Of a stretch of DNA of 49,322 bases, positions 16,320-24,201 are shown piece after piece. The position numbers and the translations under genes are program-made. The notes beneath the pieces were generated by a model, which saw only the letters and a list, made by a program, of their open reading frames with translations, made no database searches and had not been told where the DNA came from. This DNA comes from Devosia ureilytica (GTDB lineage Bacteria; Pseudomonadota; Alphaproteobacteria; Rhizobiales; Devosiaceae): contig NZ_JAMZCU010000002.1 in assembly GCF_024273195.1 (NCBI RefSeq), positions 718,158 to 767,479 of the forward strand, in the 5' to 3' direction. Every line of letters begins with the position of its first letter. Positions within the stretch are counted from its first letter, which is position 1.

Positions 16320-18398
16320 ATGTCCACGACCCCCAAGAAAAAGCCCCCGATCGCTCTCAGCACCTCGCGGGACATTCCTCTCGACAAGCTCGTGTTGAGC
16401 CAGGCCAATGTCCGCAAGAACAAGGCCGGTGTTTCCATTGAGGAACTGGCCGAAGATATTGCCCGGCGCGGCCTGCTGCAGGGCCTGAGCGTCCGGCCCG
16501 TCATGGACGAGACCGGTGCCGAAACCGGTATGTATGAAGTCCCGGCCGGTGGCCGCCGCTTCCGGGCGCTCGAACGGCTGGTCAAGCAAAGGCGCCTGGC
16601 CAAGGATGCGCTGATCCCTTGCCTGGTTCGTGAGGGTGGCATCGCCGAAGAAGATTCCCTGGCTGAAAATGTGCACCGCGAGGCGCTGCATCCGCTCGAC
16701 CAATTTCGTGCCTTTCTGACGCTGCGGGAGAAAGGCCAGAGCGCGGAAGAAATCGCCGCCGCGTTCTTTGTTTCACTCAATGTGGTCAAGCAGCGGCTCA
16801 AGCTCGCCGCCGTCTCGCCGGTCCTGCTCAACGCTTATGCCGAGGACGCCGTGTCCCTCGACCAGCTCATGGCCTTCACGGTCACCGGTGATCATGGGAG
16901 GCAGGAGGAGGTCTTCGAGCGTGTGAAGTCATCTTACGACAAGACGCCATATTCGATCCGGCGCATGCTGACCGAAGGTGCCGTGCGGGCCTCGGACAAG
17001 CGGGCACTGTTCGTTGGTGTCGGTGCCTATATCGAAGCCGGTGGAACAGTGCTGCGGGACCTTTTCGAATCCGACGACGGGGGCTGGCTGCAGGACGCTT
17101 CCCTTCTCGACCGGCTGGTTGTCGAAAAGCTCCAGCAATGCGCTGAGCCTATTGCCACGGAAGGCTGGAAATGGGTGCAGGTGGCCACCGACTTTCCCTA
17201 CGGCCACACCTATGGCCTCCGTCGCATCCATGGCGAAACGGTGCCGCTGACTGCTCAAGAAGAAGCTGCCCGGGCTGCGCTCCAGGTCGAATACGACCGT
17301 CTCGTTGAAGAGTATCAGGACAGCGGCGACGACCTTCCTGACCTGGTGGACGAGCGCTTCGCCGAACTCGAAACGACGCTTGCCGCTTTCGAGGATCGTC
17401 CGACGCAGTATGATCCCGAGGAGATTGCCCGGGCGGGCGCCTTCATCAGCATCACCGGCGACGGCCGCCTGTGCATCGAAAGCGGCTATGTTCGGCCCGA
17501 GGACGAACGCGTAGCAGACCGTGAGGGTGATACCGGCGGTGAGATTGGGCAGGGCAACGAGGCGGCCTCTGCCGCTGCCGCGCCTGGGACCATCGAATCC
17601 ACGGACGCCGAGGACGACAATAGCCTGGCGCCGATCTCTGACAAACTGCTCACGGAGCTGACGGCCCATCGCACGCTTGGCCTGCGCTATGCTCTCGGCG
17701 CATGCCCCGATGTTGCCTTGCTCGCAACACTCCACGCCTTGGTGCTGAAGGCGTTCTACCACCACGCCCCCGAGACCTGTCTCGATCTTCTGCGCAGCAA
17801 TAACTTCGGTGGCGCAGGTTCCGGGTTGCAGGACAGTGCCGCCGCCGAGGTCATTCGCGCTCGGCATGACGGTTGGAGCAAGACGCTGCCTGAAGATGCC
17901 GGGGACCTTTGGGATGCCCTGGGCGAGTGGGACGCCGACAGCCGCTCCGAACTGTTCGCCCACGTTGTAAGTCTCTCCGTCAATGCCGTGCACGAAACCT
18001 GGAACCGCCGGTCCGGCGTGTTTGCTCATGCCGACTGCCTGTCCCAGGCGGTAGAGCTCGACATGACCAAACTCTGGGCACCGACCGCGGCGAACTATCT
18101 CGGCCGGGTAACCAAGGGCCGGATTCTGCAGGCGGTTGCAGAGGCCAAGGGCCAGCGCGCCGCCGACCGCATAGCTCATCTCAAGAAAGGTGACATGGCG
18201 ATCGAAGCCGAAACCTTGCTCGCCGGATCCGACTGGCTGCCTGACGTGCTCCGCCCTGCGGGTGACAGCGGGGCCGCGGATCCGGTGCTGCAGAGTGCCG
18301 GCGACAGTGCCGGCCAGCTGGAGGCCGCGGACGATAGCGACCTCGATGAACCGGTCGAGAATGATGGCCGCACGGTCCATCCAGTTGCTGCCGAGTAA
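16320..18398 (+). CDS. large ParB/RepB/Spo0J-family protein
   Basis: A 692-aa protein. The N-terminal ParB/Srx-like domain (about residues 17-125) has RDIPLDKLVLSQANVRKN, then EVPAGGRRFRALERLV and SLAENVHREALHPLDQFRAF. A helix-turn-helix follows (EEIAAAFFVSLNVVKQRLKL). The long C-terminal region has acidic low-complexity stretches (about residues 395-440 and the tail) and no recognised domain. It is about twice the size of a chromosomal ParB, a form usual on integrative elements of Hyphomicrobiales. The role may be partition, transcription control or nuclease-like; this cannot be told from sequence. ATG 16320 follows a conserved leader with GGAG. A good terminator follows. Confidence 0.88.
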   Translation: MSTTPKKKPPIALSTSRDIPLDKLVLSQANVRKNKAGVSIEELAEDIARRGLLQGLSVRPVMDETGAETGMYEVPAGGRRFRALERLVKQRRLAKDALIPCLVREGGIAEEDSLAENVHREALHPLDQFRAFLTLREKGQSAEEIAAAFFVSLNVVKQRLKLAAVSPVLLNAYAEDAVSLDQLMAFTVTGDHGRQEEVFERVKSSYDKTPYSIRRMLTEGAVRASDKRALFVGVGAYIEAGGTVLRDLFESDDGGWLQDASLLDRLVVEKLQQCAEPIATEGWKWVQVATDFPYGHTYGLRRIHGETVPLTAQEEAARAALQVEYDRLVEEYQDSGDDLPDLVDERFAELETTLAAFEDRPTQYDPEEIARAGAFISITGDGRLCIESGYVRPEDERVADREGDTGGEIGQGNEAASAAAAPGTIESTDAEDDNSLAPISDKLLTELTAHRTLGLRYALGACPDVALLATLHALVLKAFYHHAPETCLDLLRSNNFGGAGSGLQDSAAAEVIRARHDGWSKTLPEDAGDLWDALGEWDADSRSELFAHVVSLSVNAVHETWNRRSGVFAHADCLSQAVELDMTKLWAPTAANYLGRVTKGRILQAVAEAKGQRAADRIAHLKKGDMAIEAETLLAGSDWLPDVLRPAGDSGAADPVLQSAGDSAGQLEAADDSDLDEPVENDGRTVHPVAAE

Positions 18399-18445
18399 CC
18401 ATCCATCCGCGGGGCGGCCTCGGCCGTCCCGCTCCTCTTTTCCCG

Positions 18446-18467
18446 CCCGGCCGTCGTGCCGGGTTTT
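18446..18467 (+). terminator. intrinsic terminator after the ParB-like gene
   Basis: Stem CCCGGC-CGTCGT-GCCGGG followed directly by TTTT, 48 bp after the ParB-like stop. It also lies 19 bp before the start of the next gene, so it may attenuate that downstream operon instead of fully separating it. Confidence 0.7.
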
Positions 18468-18485
18468 CGCATTTTGGAGGGCCAG

Positions 18486-18902
18486 ATGGCCGACAACTTG
18501 ACACTCTTTGCAACCGAACTCGATGTGCGCACACCAGAAAACCTGCTTCGCGCCCGGCAAATTTATGAGGAAACGCAGGAGCACTCGGACAATGGGGCCG
18601 CGTTCCGGGATGGCTTTGATCTCAATGTGGACGAACAGGCCAGCGAATGCCGCCTGCGGATTTCTGCCTCGCCCTCCGGCGATACCGGGGTGGTGATCCG
18701 CTTTGTCCGGCGCTGTGCGCAGGAATTTGGGCTCACCGGGCCTTGGGGTTTCGAATGGGCCCATGTCTGCTCGAAACCCATGATGCACAGTTTCGGCGGC
18801 GGCGCTCTCGTTCTTGACCTCACCACCGGCGATACCTTGGCCTGGAATGACACCCATGGCTGGTTGGCCCGTCAATTGGCTAAGGCAGGCCGGACGTTAT
18901 GA
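18486..18902 (+). CDS. unrecognised protein, 138 aa
   Basis: Not assigned to a named family. It is a soluble, cysteine-containing protein with two halves. The helical N-terminal part contains PENLLRARQIYEETQEHSDN. The C-terminal part is rich in strands, with VIRFVRRCAQEFGLTGPWGF, then HSFGGGALVLDLTTGDTLAW. The ATG at 18486 follows GGAGG by five bases. Its stop overlaps the next start (ATGA), which begins a chain of three coupled genes ending in a Toprim protein. A role in replication or element maintenance is inferred only from this coupling. Confidence 0.75.
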   Translation: MADNLTLFATELDVRTPENLLRARQIYEETQEHSDNGAAFRDGFDLNVDEQASECRLRISASPSGDTGVVIRFVRRCAQEFGLTGPWGFEWAHVCSKPMMHSFGGGALVLDLTTGDTLAWNDTHGWLARQLAKAGRTL

Positions 18903-19078
18903 GCATTCCCGATCATAACCGTAGCGATTTTCGGACCCTGCTGCGTGCGGCCGCCGACATTGCCATCACGCCTTCTGGCCATCTAACCGAAGGCAATTCC
19001 TGCGCGCAGTATCAGCCGCTCGGACTTGGCGATCCGGACGGCTTTTTGCCGGCCAGCGGCAGTGATGGTCCGCCATGA
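18899..19078 (+). CDS. small coupled protein, 59 aa
   Basis: A short frame between two real genes, linked by ATGA overlaps on both sides (18899-18902 and 19075-19078), which is strong evidence that it is translated. The sequence starts MSIPDHNRSDFRTLLRAAAD and ends in a Gly/Pro/Ser-rich tail. No family is recognised. A helix at residues 9-24 is the only structural hint. It is shorter than a usual gene-finder limit and easily missed. Confidence 0.6.
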   Translation: MSIPDHNRSDFRTLLRAAADIAITPSGHLTEGNSCAQYQPLGLGDPDGFLPASGSDGPP

Positions 19079-20109
19079 AGGCGGCTGACCTTGCCACTCG
19101 CCTTGGCCTGCGGGCCGAGGCGGTCTGTCGGTACTATCTGTCCAGCGGTCGCCGCTCCGGCAAATACTGGATCGTCGGTGATGCCCGCAACACGCCGGGA
19201 CGCTCGATGTTTGTGCGACTGTTTGGTCCGCAGATCGGGAAAGGCGCCGCTGGCAAATGGGCCGACGCGGCCACCGGCGAGCACGGCGACTTGCTAGATG
19301 TTATCCGGGAATCGACGGGTCTCGCCGACTTTAGGGATGTTGGTCGTGAAGCACGGCGATTTCTCAATTTGACTGAAAGCGAGGCGGTACCATCACCAGA
19401 TATAGAGATTGACCCAATCCCTACTGGATCACCCGAAGCGTCTCGGCGCCTGTTCAACATGGCGCGGCCCATTTTCGGCACACTGGCAGAAACCTACCTT
19501 CGTCAACGCGCCGTCACCGTGCTGCATGGTGCCAGTGCCCTGCGTTTCCATCCACATTGCTATTACCGTCCCGAAGACGGCGGATCGCGGCAAACCCTGC
19601 CGGCCATGATCGCAGCCGTCACCGATCTTCATGGAAGGCAAACTGGAGCGCATCGAACCTGGCTTTCCAATGACGGCGGTGACAAGGCGCCCATCGTCAC
19701 CCCGCGCCGGGCAATGGGCGATCTTCTGGGTCACGCTGTCCGTTTTGGCACGGCCGGCACCGTCATGGCTGCAGGCGAGGGCATCGAAACCGTCCTATCC
19801 CTCAGATGCGTCTTGCCTGACATGCCCATGGCGGCAGCTTTGTCGGCCGCTCACCTCGCCGCCATCCTGTTCCCGTTATCCCTTCGGCGGCTCTATATCA
19901 TTCGCGACAATGACCGGGCCGGCGCCAATGTGTGCCACCATCTCGCTGACCGCGCGCATCGGGCCGGGATCGAACCCATCGTCCTGTCGCCCGGCCTGGC
20001 CGACTTCAACGATGACCTGCGGCACTTCGGCATTCAGGCTGTTCGGGAACTGGTCGGGGAACAGGTCATCCGGCGCGACCGCATTCGCTACCTTCATGGG
20101 GCAGCATAA
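19075..20109 (+). CDS. Toprim-domain protein (primase-like, DUF7146 type)
   Basis: A 344-aa protein resembling the plasmid/phage primase-type proteins with a C-terminal Toprim fold. The N-terminal region has GRRSGKYWIVGDARNTPGRS and GKWADAATGEHGDLLDVIR, the pattern of the zinc-free primase-like domain. The Toprim part shows AGEGIETVLSL (catalytic Glu) and LYIIRDNDRAGANVCHHLAD (DxD metal pair) near residues 230-290. It ends with ELVGEQVIRRDRIRYLHGAA. Likely roles are priming or DNA processing during replication of the transferred element. It follows the 59-aa gene with a 4-bp overlap. Elements of this type often place it between ParB-like and DUF2493 genes, as here. Confidence 0.85.
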   Translation: MKAADLATRLGLRAEAVCRYYLSSGRRSGKYWIVGDARNTPGRSMFVRLFGPQIGKGAAGKWADAATGEHGDLLDVIRESTGLADFRDVGREARRFLNLTESEAVPSPDIEIDPIPTGSPEASRRLFNMARPIFGTLAETYLRQRAVTVLHGASALRFHPHCYYRPEDGGSRQTLPAMIAAVTDLHGRQTGAHRTWLSNDGGDKAPIVTPRRAMGDLLGHAVRFGTAGTVMAAGEGIETVLSLRCVLPDMPMAAALSAAHLAAILFPLSLRRLYIIRDNDRAGANVCHHLADRAHRAGIEPIVLSPGLADFNDDLRHFGIQAVRELVGEQVIRRDRIRYLHGAA

Positions 20110-20447
20110 GACGGCAAGGAAGGCGAGCGATTCCATTTTCATCGGCACCACATTCCCTTGGCCCGTCGACAAGAGCCGCGGACCCGGCCTTGCAGAGGGC
20201 GATCGGCCCATGGCCGGGTCGGCCCGGCAATGGCGACGACCAACTATTTTCCGGCGGCGCGCGATTTTTCGCGAACAATGTCGATCGATAGCGACGCCGT
20301 TCCAGCGCGAACAAAATAGTTGGCCTCTGCCATCCTGCGCTGTCGCTCCGGCCACGCGCTGCGCTTGGGGTGCCATTCCGTCCCGGTCATGGGCTTCGTC
20401 GCCATCAAGGCCGCGAGGGTCGCGGTCGAACCGACGGGAGCAACATC
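20110..20447. other. 338-bp leader region of the DUF2493 gene
   Basis: No confident gene. It holds a perfect 11-bp inverted repeat CCAACTATTTT / AAAATAGTTGG at 20240-20250 and 20313-20323. The arms enclose most of a 29-codon frame (20230-20319, MATTNYFPAARDFS...). A minus-strand frame through the same DNA is equally possible, so neither is called. Bases 20395-20419 repeat a sequence also found before the DUF736 gene. Confidence 0.5.
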
Positions 20448-21380
20448 ATGCGAGAACACGACGCGATCGAACCGCACCATCATTCCTCTTCGACCGATCA
20501 TATTGTCAGCCAGTTGCAGCTTTATGGCTGGCGCCCTTCCGCCGACGAGGCTGATCCTCGAGCAATCCCCGAAGACAATGTTCTCGCCGGCGTTGTCACC
20601 GATATCTTCGATGCTCTCGCGTCCAGTCTTGCCGACACTGCGCTCGATGCCGATCTCGGCGAATTGCTATGGTCGAGTGTCAGCACCTTCCATCGGGCTG
20701 CTGCCCGGCTGGAGCGGCAACTCGATGACAATGAGCAGAACCAGCGCCGGCTGCAGCAAGAGCAGGATGGCAGCGAGGTCAAATCGGTCGAACTGGAAAA
20801 CCTTGTCACCACGGGACAATTCCTGTCCGCACGCCGCGATGCCCTCGAACTGATGCGTGACCAGGCCGCCGAACGCTACGAACACCAGACCGGCTCGGCC
20901 TGGCGACCGCGCGCAGGCTCGATGCTGAACCGCAAAACCATGACCGCCAGCCTGATCGACAGCCGCGATTTTCTGGCTGCTCGCCACCGGGCCGAAACCG
21001 AGCTCCTGTTGCCTGCTGGCCCCAAGGTAGCGCTTACCGGTGGCATGGATTTCAACGACTACCAGTTCGTCTGGGACGTGCTCGACAAGGTTCATGCCAA
21101 GCATCCCGACATGGTCCTCATTCATGGCAAATCGCCAAAGGGAGCCGAATTCATCGCCGGCAAATGGGCCGACACGCGAAAGGTCCAGCAGATTGGCTTT
21201 GCCCCCGATTGGACCCGGCACGGAAAATCCGCGCCCTTCAAGCGCAACGACGCCATGCTCGACATCCTGCCGATCGGCGTCATCGTCTTTCCGGGCACCG
21301 GCATCCAGGACAACCTGGCTGACAAGGCCAGAAAATTTGGCATCAAACTCTTCGATTGCCGCAAGCGGGGTGGCGCGTAA
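20448..21380 (+). CDS. DUF2493 (SLOG-fold) protein
   Basis: A 310-aa protein. The N-terminal 170 residues form a mostly helical region with a charged coil (LERQLDDNEQNQRRLQQEQD) and MRDQAAERYEHQTGSAWRPR. The C-terminal DUF2493 domain starts near residue 190 with KVALTGGMDFNDYQFVWDVL and contains DMVLIHGKSPKGAEFIAGKW and VIVFPGTGIQDNLADKARKF. This is a Rossmann-like SLOG fold that may bind a nucleotide or ligand. Exact function is unknown. I use ATG 20448, which has CGGGAG six bases upstream, rather than the longer open frame from 20370. It ends inside a hairpin. Confidence 0.88.
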   Translation: MREHDAIEPHHHSSSTDHIVSQLQLYGWRPSADEADPRAIPEDNVLAGVVTDIFDALASSLADTALDADLGELLWSSVSTFHRAAARLERQLDDNEQNQRRLQQEQDGSEVKSVELENLVTTGQFLSARRDALELMRDQAAERYEHQTGSAWRPRAGSMLNRKTMTASLIDSRDFLAARHRAETELLLPAGPKVALTGGMDFNDYQFVWDVLDKVHAKHPDMVLIHGKSPKGAEFIAGKWADTRKVQQIGFAPDWTRHGKSAPFKRNDAMLDILPIGVIVFPGTGIQDNLADKARKFGIKLFDCRKRGGA

Positions 21381-21478
21381 GCGCCACCCTAGGAGCGCCG
21401 CCCACAGGGCGGGGATAGCCTAGCAAATGAGCATGCCACCGCTGCCCTGGCTTCTCGCAAGCCAGGAGCTCATAGCTC
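21369..21478. other. cluster of four consecutive hairpins
   Basis: GGTGGCGC-GTAA-GCGCCACC (21369-21388, over the DUF2493 stop). Then the nested CTAGG ... CCTAG around CCGCCC-ACA-GGGCGG (21389-21423). Then CCTGGCTT-CTCGC-AAGCCAGG (21446-21466). Then GAGCT-CAT-AGCTC (21466-21478). The first may end transcription, but no T-run follows. Four perfect stems in 110 bp suggest a structured RNA or a protein-binding site. Confidence 0.55.
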
Positions 21479-22052
21479 GGCGTACGGCTGCAAGCGTCCC
21501 TGAATGTACCGGCACCCACCACGACCGGACTGACCAGCATCATCCCGAATTCGTCTGGCCCCCTTACGACTTGGTCTATCTCCATGCCAACTATCGCGGC
21601 GCATCTTGTGGTCGGTGGAAAGGGCCCCCGCCAGAGACCAGGACGCTCTGTGAAATTTCCATGGGCCAACTGAACTGTCATCAACGGCGGCAGGTAACCT
21701 GCCCCATACCGGACTTGGCGCGCGCGATGAGGAACCCCGGCCAGCGTAACATGACTGCGCAATACCCTCTTTCGTCTTTTGGAATCCGGTACCAAACAGC
21801 GACCTGGATCGCCATAGAGCGAAGTCTATGGGGATGTTCTCCGGTGCCAATGTCGAATCAAAGGCGTTCAAAACCTGACCGAAGGTGATCCACGCCGCTA
21901 ATCCGTGAAGCCGGTTCCATGGCGCAGGGTGGCTGACATAGCCTCCTTGAGCTTTCCCCAAGACAAGTCCGCTCCCATCCGGCCTCTTCGATGGGCTGAT
22001 CTGGCCGAAGATCAGCTGCGCTTCGATCGCCTATGGCGCAACGGCGTCGTCA
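21479..22052. other. gene-poor stretch after the DUF2493 gene
   Basis: No recognisable gene. Several overlapping frames exist on both strands. The longest, minus-strand 21343-21795, carries protein-like segments such as RGPFPPTTRCAAIVGMEIDQ but has no ribosome site or family match that I can see. It may be a degraded gene or a long untranslated leader. Confidence 0.4.
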
Positions 22053-22108
22053 AGCTTTCTTCCCCTGCCGGCGCAGGCCGGCATTCCTCGCGGAAAGACA
22101 AGAAAGCT
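22053..22108 (+). promoter_or_regulatory. nested stem-loop in the DUF736 leader
   Basis: An outer perfect 9-bp stem AGCTTTCTT / AAGAAAGCT (22053-22061 and 22100-22108) encloses a perfect 7-bp hairpin TGCCGGC-GCAG-GCCGGCA (22066-22083). The gene starts about 105 bases later. A repeated segment shared with the DUF2493 leader lies in between (22157-22182). Confidence 0.5.
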
Positions 22109-22213
22109 CTCCTCTCCCGTTTCCCCTGCGGGTGCGCCGTCGATCGTCTTCGGCCCTTCGATCGCCATCGAGGCCGCAAGGGGCGGGCTCGTAGGAAAAT
22201 CAAGGAGATTATC

Positions 22214-22537
22214 ATGGCAACCATCGGCACCTTCAAATCCACCGCCAACAACGAATTCACCGGCGAAATCCTCACCCTTTCGGTTCAGGCTAAAAATGTC
22301 CGCATCGCCCCCGACACTCGGGCCATTGGCGAAAATGCACCCAGCCACCGCGTCTTCGTCGGTCGCGCAGAAATCGGAGCCGCCTGGTCCAAGACGTCCA
22401 ACGAAGGCAGGAACTATCTGAGCCTCAAGGTCGACGATCCCAGCTTCTCCAATCCCATCTATGCCAACCTCTTCGAGGATGAGGACGGTGACACCCACAG
22501 CCTCATCTGGTCTCGCCCCGCCCGCCGCAGCGAATAA
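22214..22537 (+). CDS. DUF736 family protein
   Basis: A 107-aa protein with the complete DUF736 pattern. MATIGTFKSTANNEFTGEIL opens it, then LSVQAKNVRIAP, SHRVFVGRAEIGAAWSKTSN, and YLSLKVDDPSFSNPIYANLF with an EDEDGDTHSLIWSR ending. The family is common on conjugative elements and plasmids of Alphaproteobacteria, often near DUF2958 and anti-restriction genes. It has a probable single-strand-binding or related OB-like role that is not proven. ATG 22214 follows AAGGAG by seven bases. A strong terminator follows, marking the end of the element's core genes before the cargo. Confidence 0.92.
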   Translation: MATIGTFKSTANNEFTGEILTLSVQAKNVRIAPDTRAIGENAPSHRVFVGRAEIGAAWSKTSNEGRNYLSLKVDDPSFSNPIYANLFEDEDGDTHSLIWSRPARRSE

Positions 22538-22546
22538 GGAATTAGA

Positions 22547-22572
22547 GAGCCCGCCCGCAACTGGGCGGGCTC
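22547..22572 (+). terminator. intrinsic terminator after DUF736
   Basis: A perfect 10-bp GC-rich stem GAGCCCGCCC / GGGCGGGCTC with loop GCAACT, followed by CTCTTT, nine bases after the DUF736 stop. Confidence 0.8.
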
Positions 22573-22603
22573 CTCTTTCGAGGACAAGCGCGTAGCGACA
22601 AGC

Positions 22604-22765
22604 ATGGCGACATGGAAAGTGAAGGGCATCAAAGGTGTGGTGGTCTGTGCTAACCAAGCGGCTCGCTTAGGATCTAATCGCGAACTCCTACAGGCAGCCA
22701 TCCGCCATCGCCAAGCTTTTCGGCTTAGTCTAGCCCAACAGGGCCTACCCGCTCTTGACCAATAG
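22604..22765 (+). CDS. possible small protein, 53 aa (weak call)
   Basis: An open frame MATWKVKGIKGVVVCANQAA running to TAG at 22763-22765, with a C-terminal helix LLQAAIRHRQAFRLSLAQQG. There is no good ribosome site, and it could be chance. It occupies most of the 338-bp gap between DUF736 and the SIR2-like gene. Confidence 0.2.
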   Translation: MATWKVKGIKGVVVCANQAARLGSNRELLQAAIRHRQAFRLSLAQQGLPALDQ

Positions 22766-22782
22766 TAATCGAGAACGGACAT

Positions 22783-22819
22783 TCTCGGTGACCGTAATTA
22801 TTGCTTGCGGTGACCGAGA
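22783..22819. promoter_or_regulatory. inverted repeat in front of the SIR2 operon
   Basis: TCTCGGTGACCG ... CGGTGACCGAGA, 12-bp arms with one mismatch and a 13-bp AT-rich spacer, 57 bp upstream of the SIR2-like start. The inner CGGTGACCG is also a direct repeat. The geometry fits an operator overlapping the promoter of the defence operon. No regulator gene is adjacent. Confidence 0.5.
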
Positions 22820-22875
22820 GAAATTCCGCCGGCAGGTTCGGATCCGGTGGTAATAGCATTATGTAGTCGGGGGGA

Positions 22876-24201
22876 ATGCAGTTGAGTCCGGAGATCCTAA
22901 CGCGACTTCTCGCATCGATGAATGCCGGCCGGCTTCTGGTGGTCTGCGGCGCGGGCCTGTCGATGGCGCCGCCCAGCAGCCTACCATCGGCTCGCACCGT
23001 AGCAGAACGATGTTTTGACAAATACCAGCTCGAGGTCGATCCCGCCTGCGATATCGCGCTGCGTGACAATCTCGAGGCGCTGGCCGAACACTTCGTGGCA
23101 ACCAATACGCTCCAGTCCGTCTTCATCGAGCATTTGGTGCCATGGCCGGCCTTTGCGCGACCGTACAATCCCGGTCACGCCGCAATCGCCGATTTTCTGA
23201 TCACACGCGCTGCCGTCGCGGGCATATCTAGCAACTACGACATCCTCATCGAACGCCGGGCCTGGGATTACGGCGCTGCCTTCAGAGGCTCCCTCGATGG
23301 CGATGAGGCCAATGTCGATGCAGCGCGCCAAGCCCCCCTCTTGAAATTTCATGGATGCGCACAGCGAGATCCCGTGTCGACCGTGTGGGCCCCCTCCCAA
23401 CTCCAAGATCCCGTTATCTCGGCCCGCATCGAACGCAGCAAAACCTGGATGGCAGCGAACCTGCGACAGAAGGACCTGCTGGTCGTCGGCTTCTGGTCAG
23501 ACTGGGAATATCTCAACGCTGTGATCGGCGGCGCCCTTGCGGACGTGCAGCCGCTCTCCGTCACAGTCGTCGATCTCTCGCCGACGGACACCCTCGAAGA
23601 AAAGGCGCCCCAGCTCTGGCAGGTCGCCCATGCCGCCAACGTTCATTTCGAGCATGTTCGCGAATCCGGCGCGGACGTGCTCGATGAACTGCGCAGGACG
23701 TTCTCCTTGAATTATCTACGCCAGGTTCTGGCCGCGGGCCGGGCCGTATTCGAACAGACGACGGGCGTTCAATGCCACCCGGACTGGCTCCAGATCGCCA
23801 ATTTCGACAGCGAGACCCTTTACGGGCTGCGCCGGGATGCCGAAGGCATCCCTGCTGTACAGCCGGCCACACGCCTTCGCCCCGGCAATGTGGAGGCGCT
23901 TGGATATTTTCATCTCTTGTTGCGCCAGGCTGGCGCCACCCAGCTACCCGAAGGGTACGAACTGAACGGTCGCAGCATCCGGGTCATTAATGGCGCCGAG
24001 GCGATCCTCGGTTCGCTTAGAACGAAATTCATCGAGCCACCCGTGGCCGTCACCTCCGAAATCGTGGTCGCCGTGGGCGCAACTGATCTCGGTCTTCCCA
24101 GCAATGTCATCCGGGGTGGGCGGACCGGCGATCTCATACGTCCGGCCGCCGCCGGAGACTGGTTTGACGTCAACGGCGCACGCGCGGAGCTGAACATCTG
24201 A
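22876..24201 (+). CDS. SIR2-like protein, predicted NAD-consuming effector
   Basis: A 441-aa protein. The N-terminal 250 residues have the sirtuin NAD-binding signature. GAGLS lies at 25-29, then SSNYD at 118-122 (Asn120 and Asp122 at the catalytic/NAD positions), then KFHG at 157-160 with His159 matching the sirtuin catalytic histidine. VGFWSDWEYLNAVIGG and VTVVDLSPTD follow as in SIR2-type defence proteins. There is no zinc-binding CxxC pair, which is usual for SIR2 defence enzymes that cleave NAD rather than deacetylate. The C-terminal 190 residues are unassigned. Start ATG 22876 follows GGGGGGA. It shares a TGATG junction with the next gene. Predicted role: abortive-infection effector triggered through the ATPase partner. 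This is inference from domain type and context. Confidence 0.88.
   Translation: MQLSPEILTRLLASMNAGRLLVVCGAGLSMAPPSSLPSARTVAERCFDKYQLEVDPACDIALRDNLEALAEHFVATNTLQSVFIEHLVPWPAFARPYNPGHAAIADFLITRAAVAGISSNYDILIERRAWDYGAAFRGSLDGDEANVDAARQAPLLKFHGCAQRDPVSTVWAPSQLQDPVISARIERSKTWMAANLRQKDLLVVGFWSDWEYLNAVIGGALADVQPLSVTVVDLSPTDTLEEKAPQLWQVAHAANVHFEHVRESGADVLDELRRTFSLNYLRQVLAAGRAVFEQTTGVQCHPDWLQIANFDSETLYGLRRDAEGIPAVQPATRLRPGNVEALGYFHLLLRQAGATQLPEGYELNGRSIRVINGAEAILGSLRTKFIEPPVAVTSEIVVAVGATDLGLPSNVIRGGRTGDLIRPAAAGDWFDVNGARAELNI

Noticed and set aside
16929..18875. 648-aa minus-strand frame opposite the ParB-like gene
   Set aside because: Antisense shadow without motifs; the plus-strand product has ParB motifs and a proper leader.
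20244..20501. Minus-strand 85-aa frame as a gene
   Set aside because: It overlaps the start of the well-supported DUF2493 gene in antisense and has no ribosome site.
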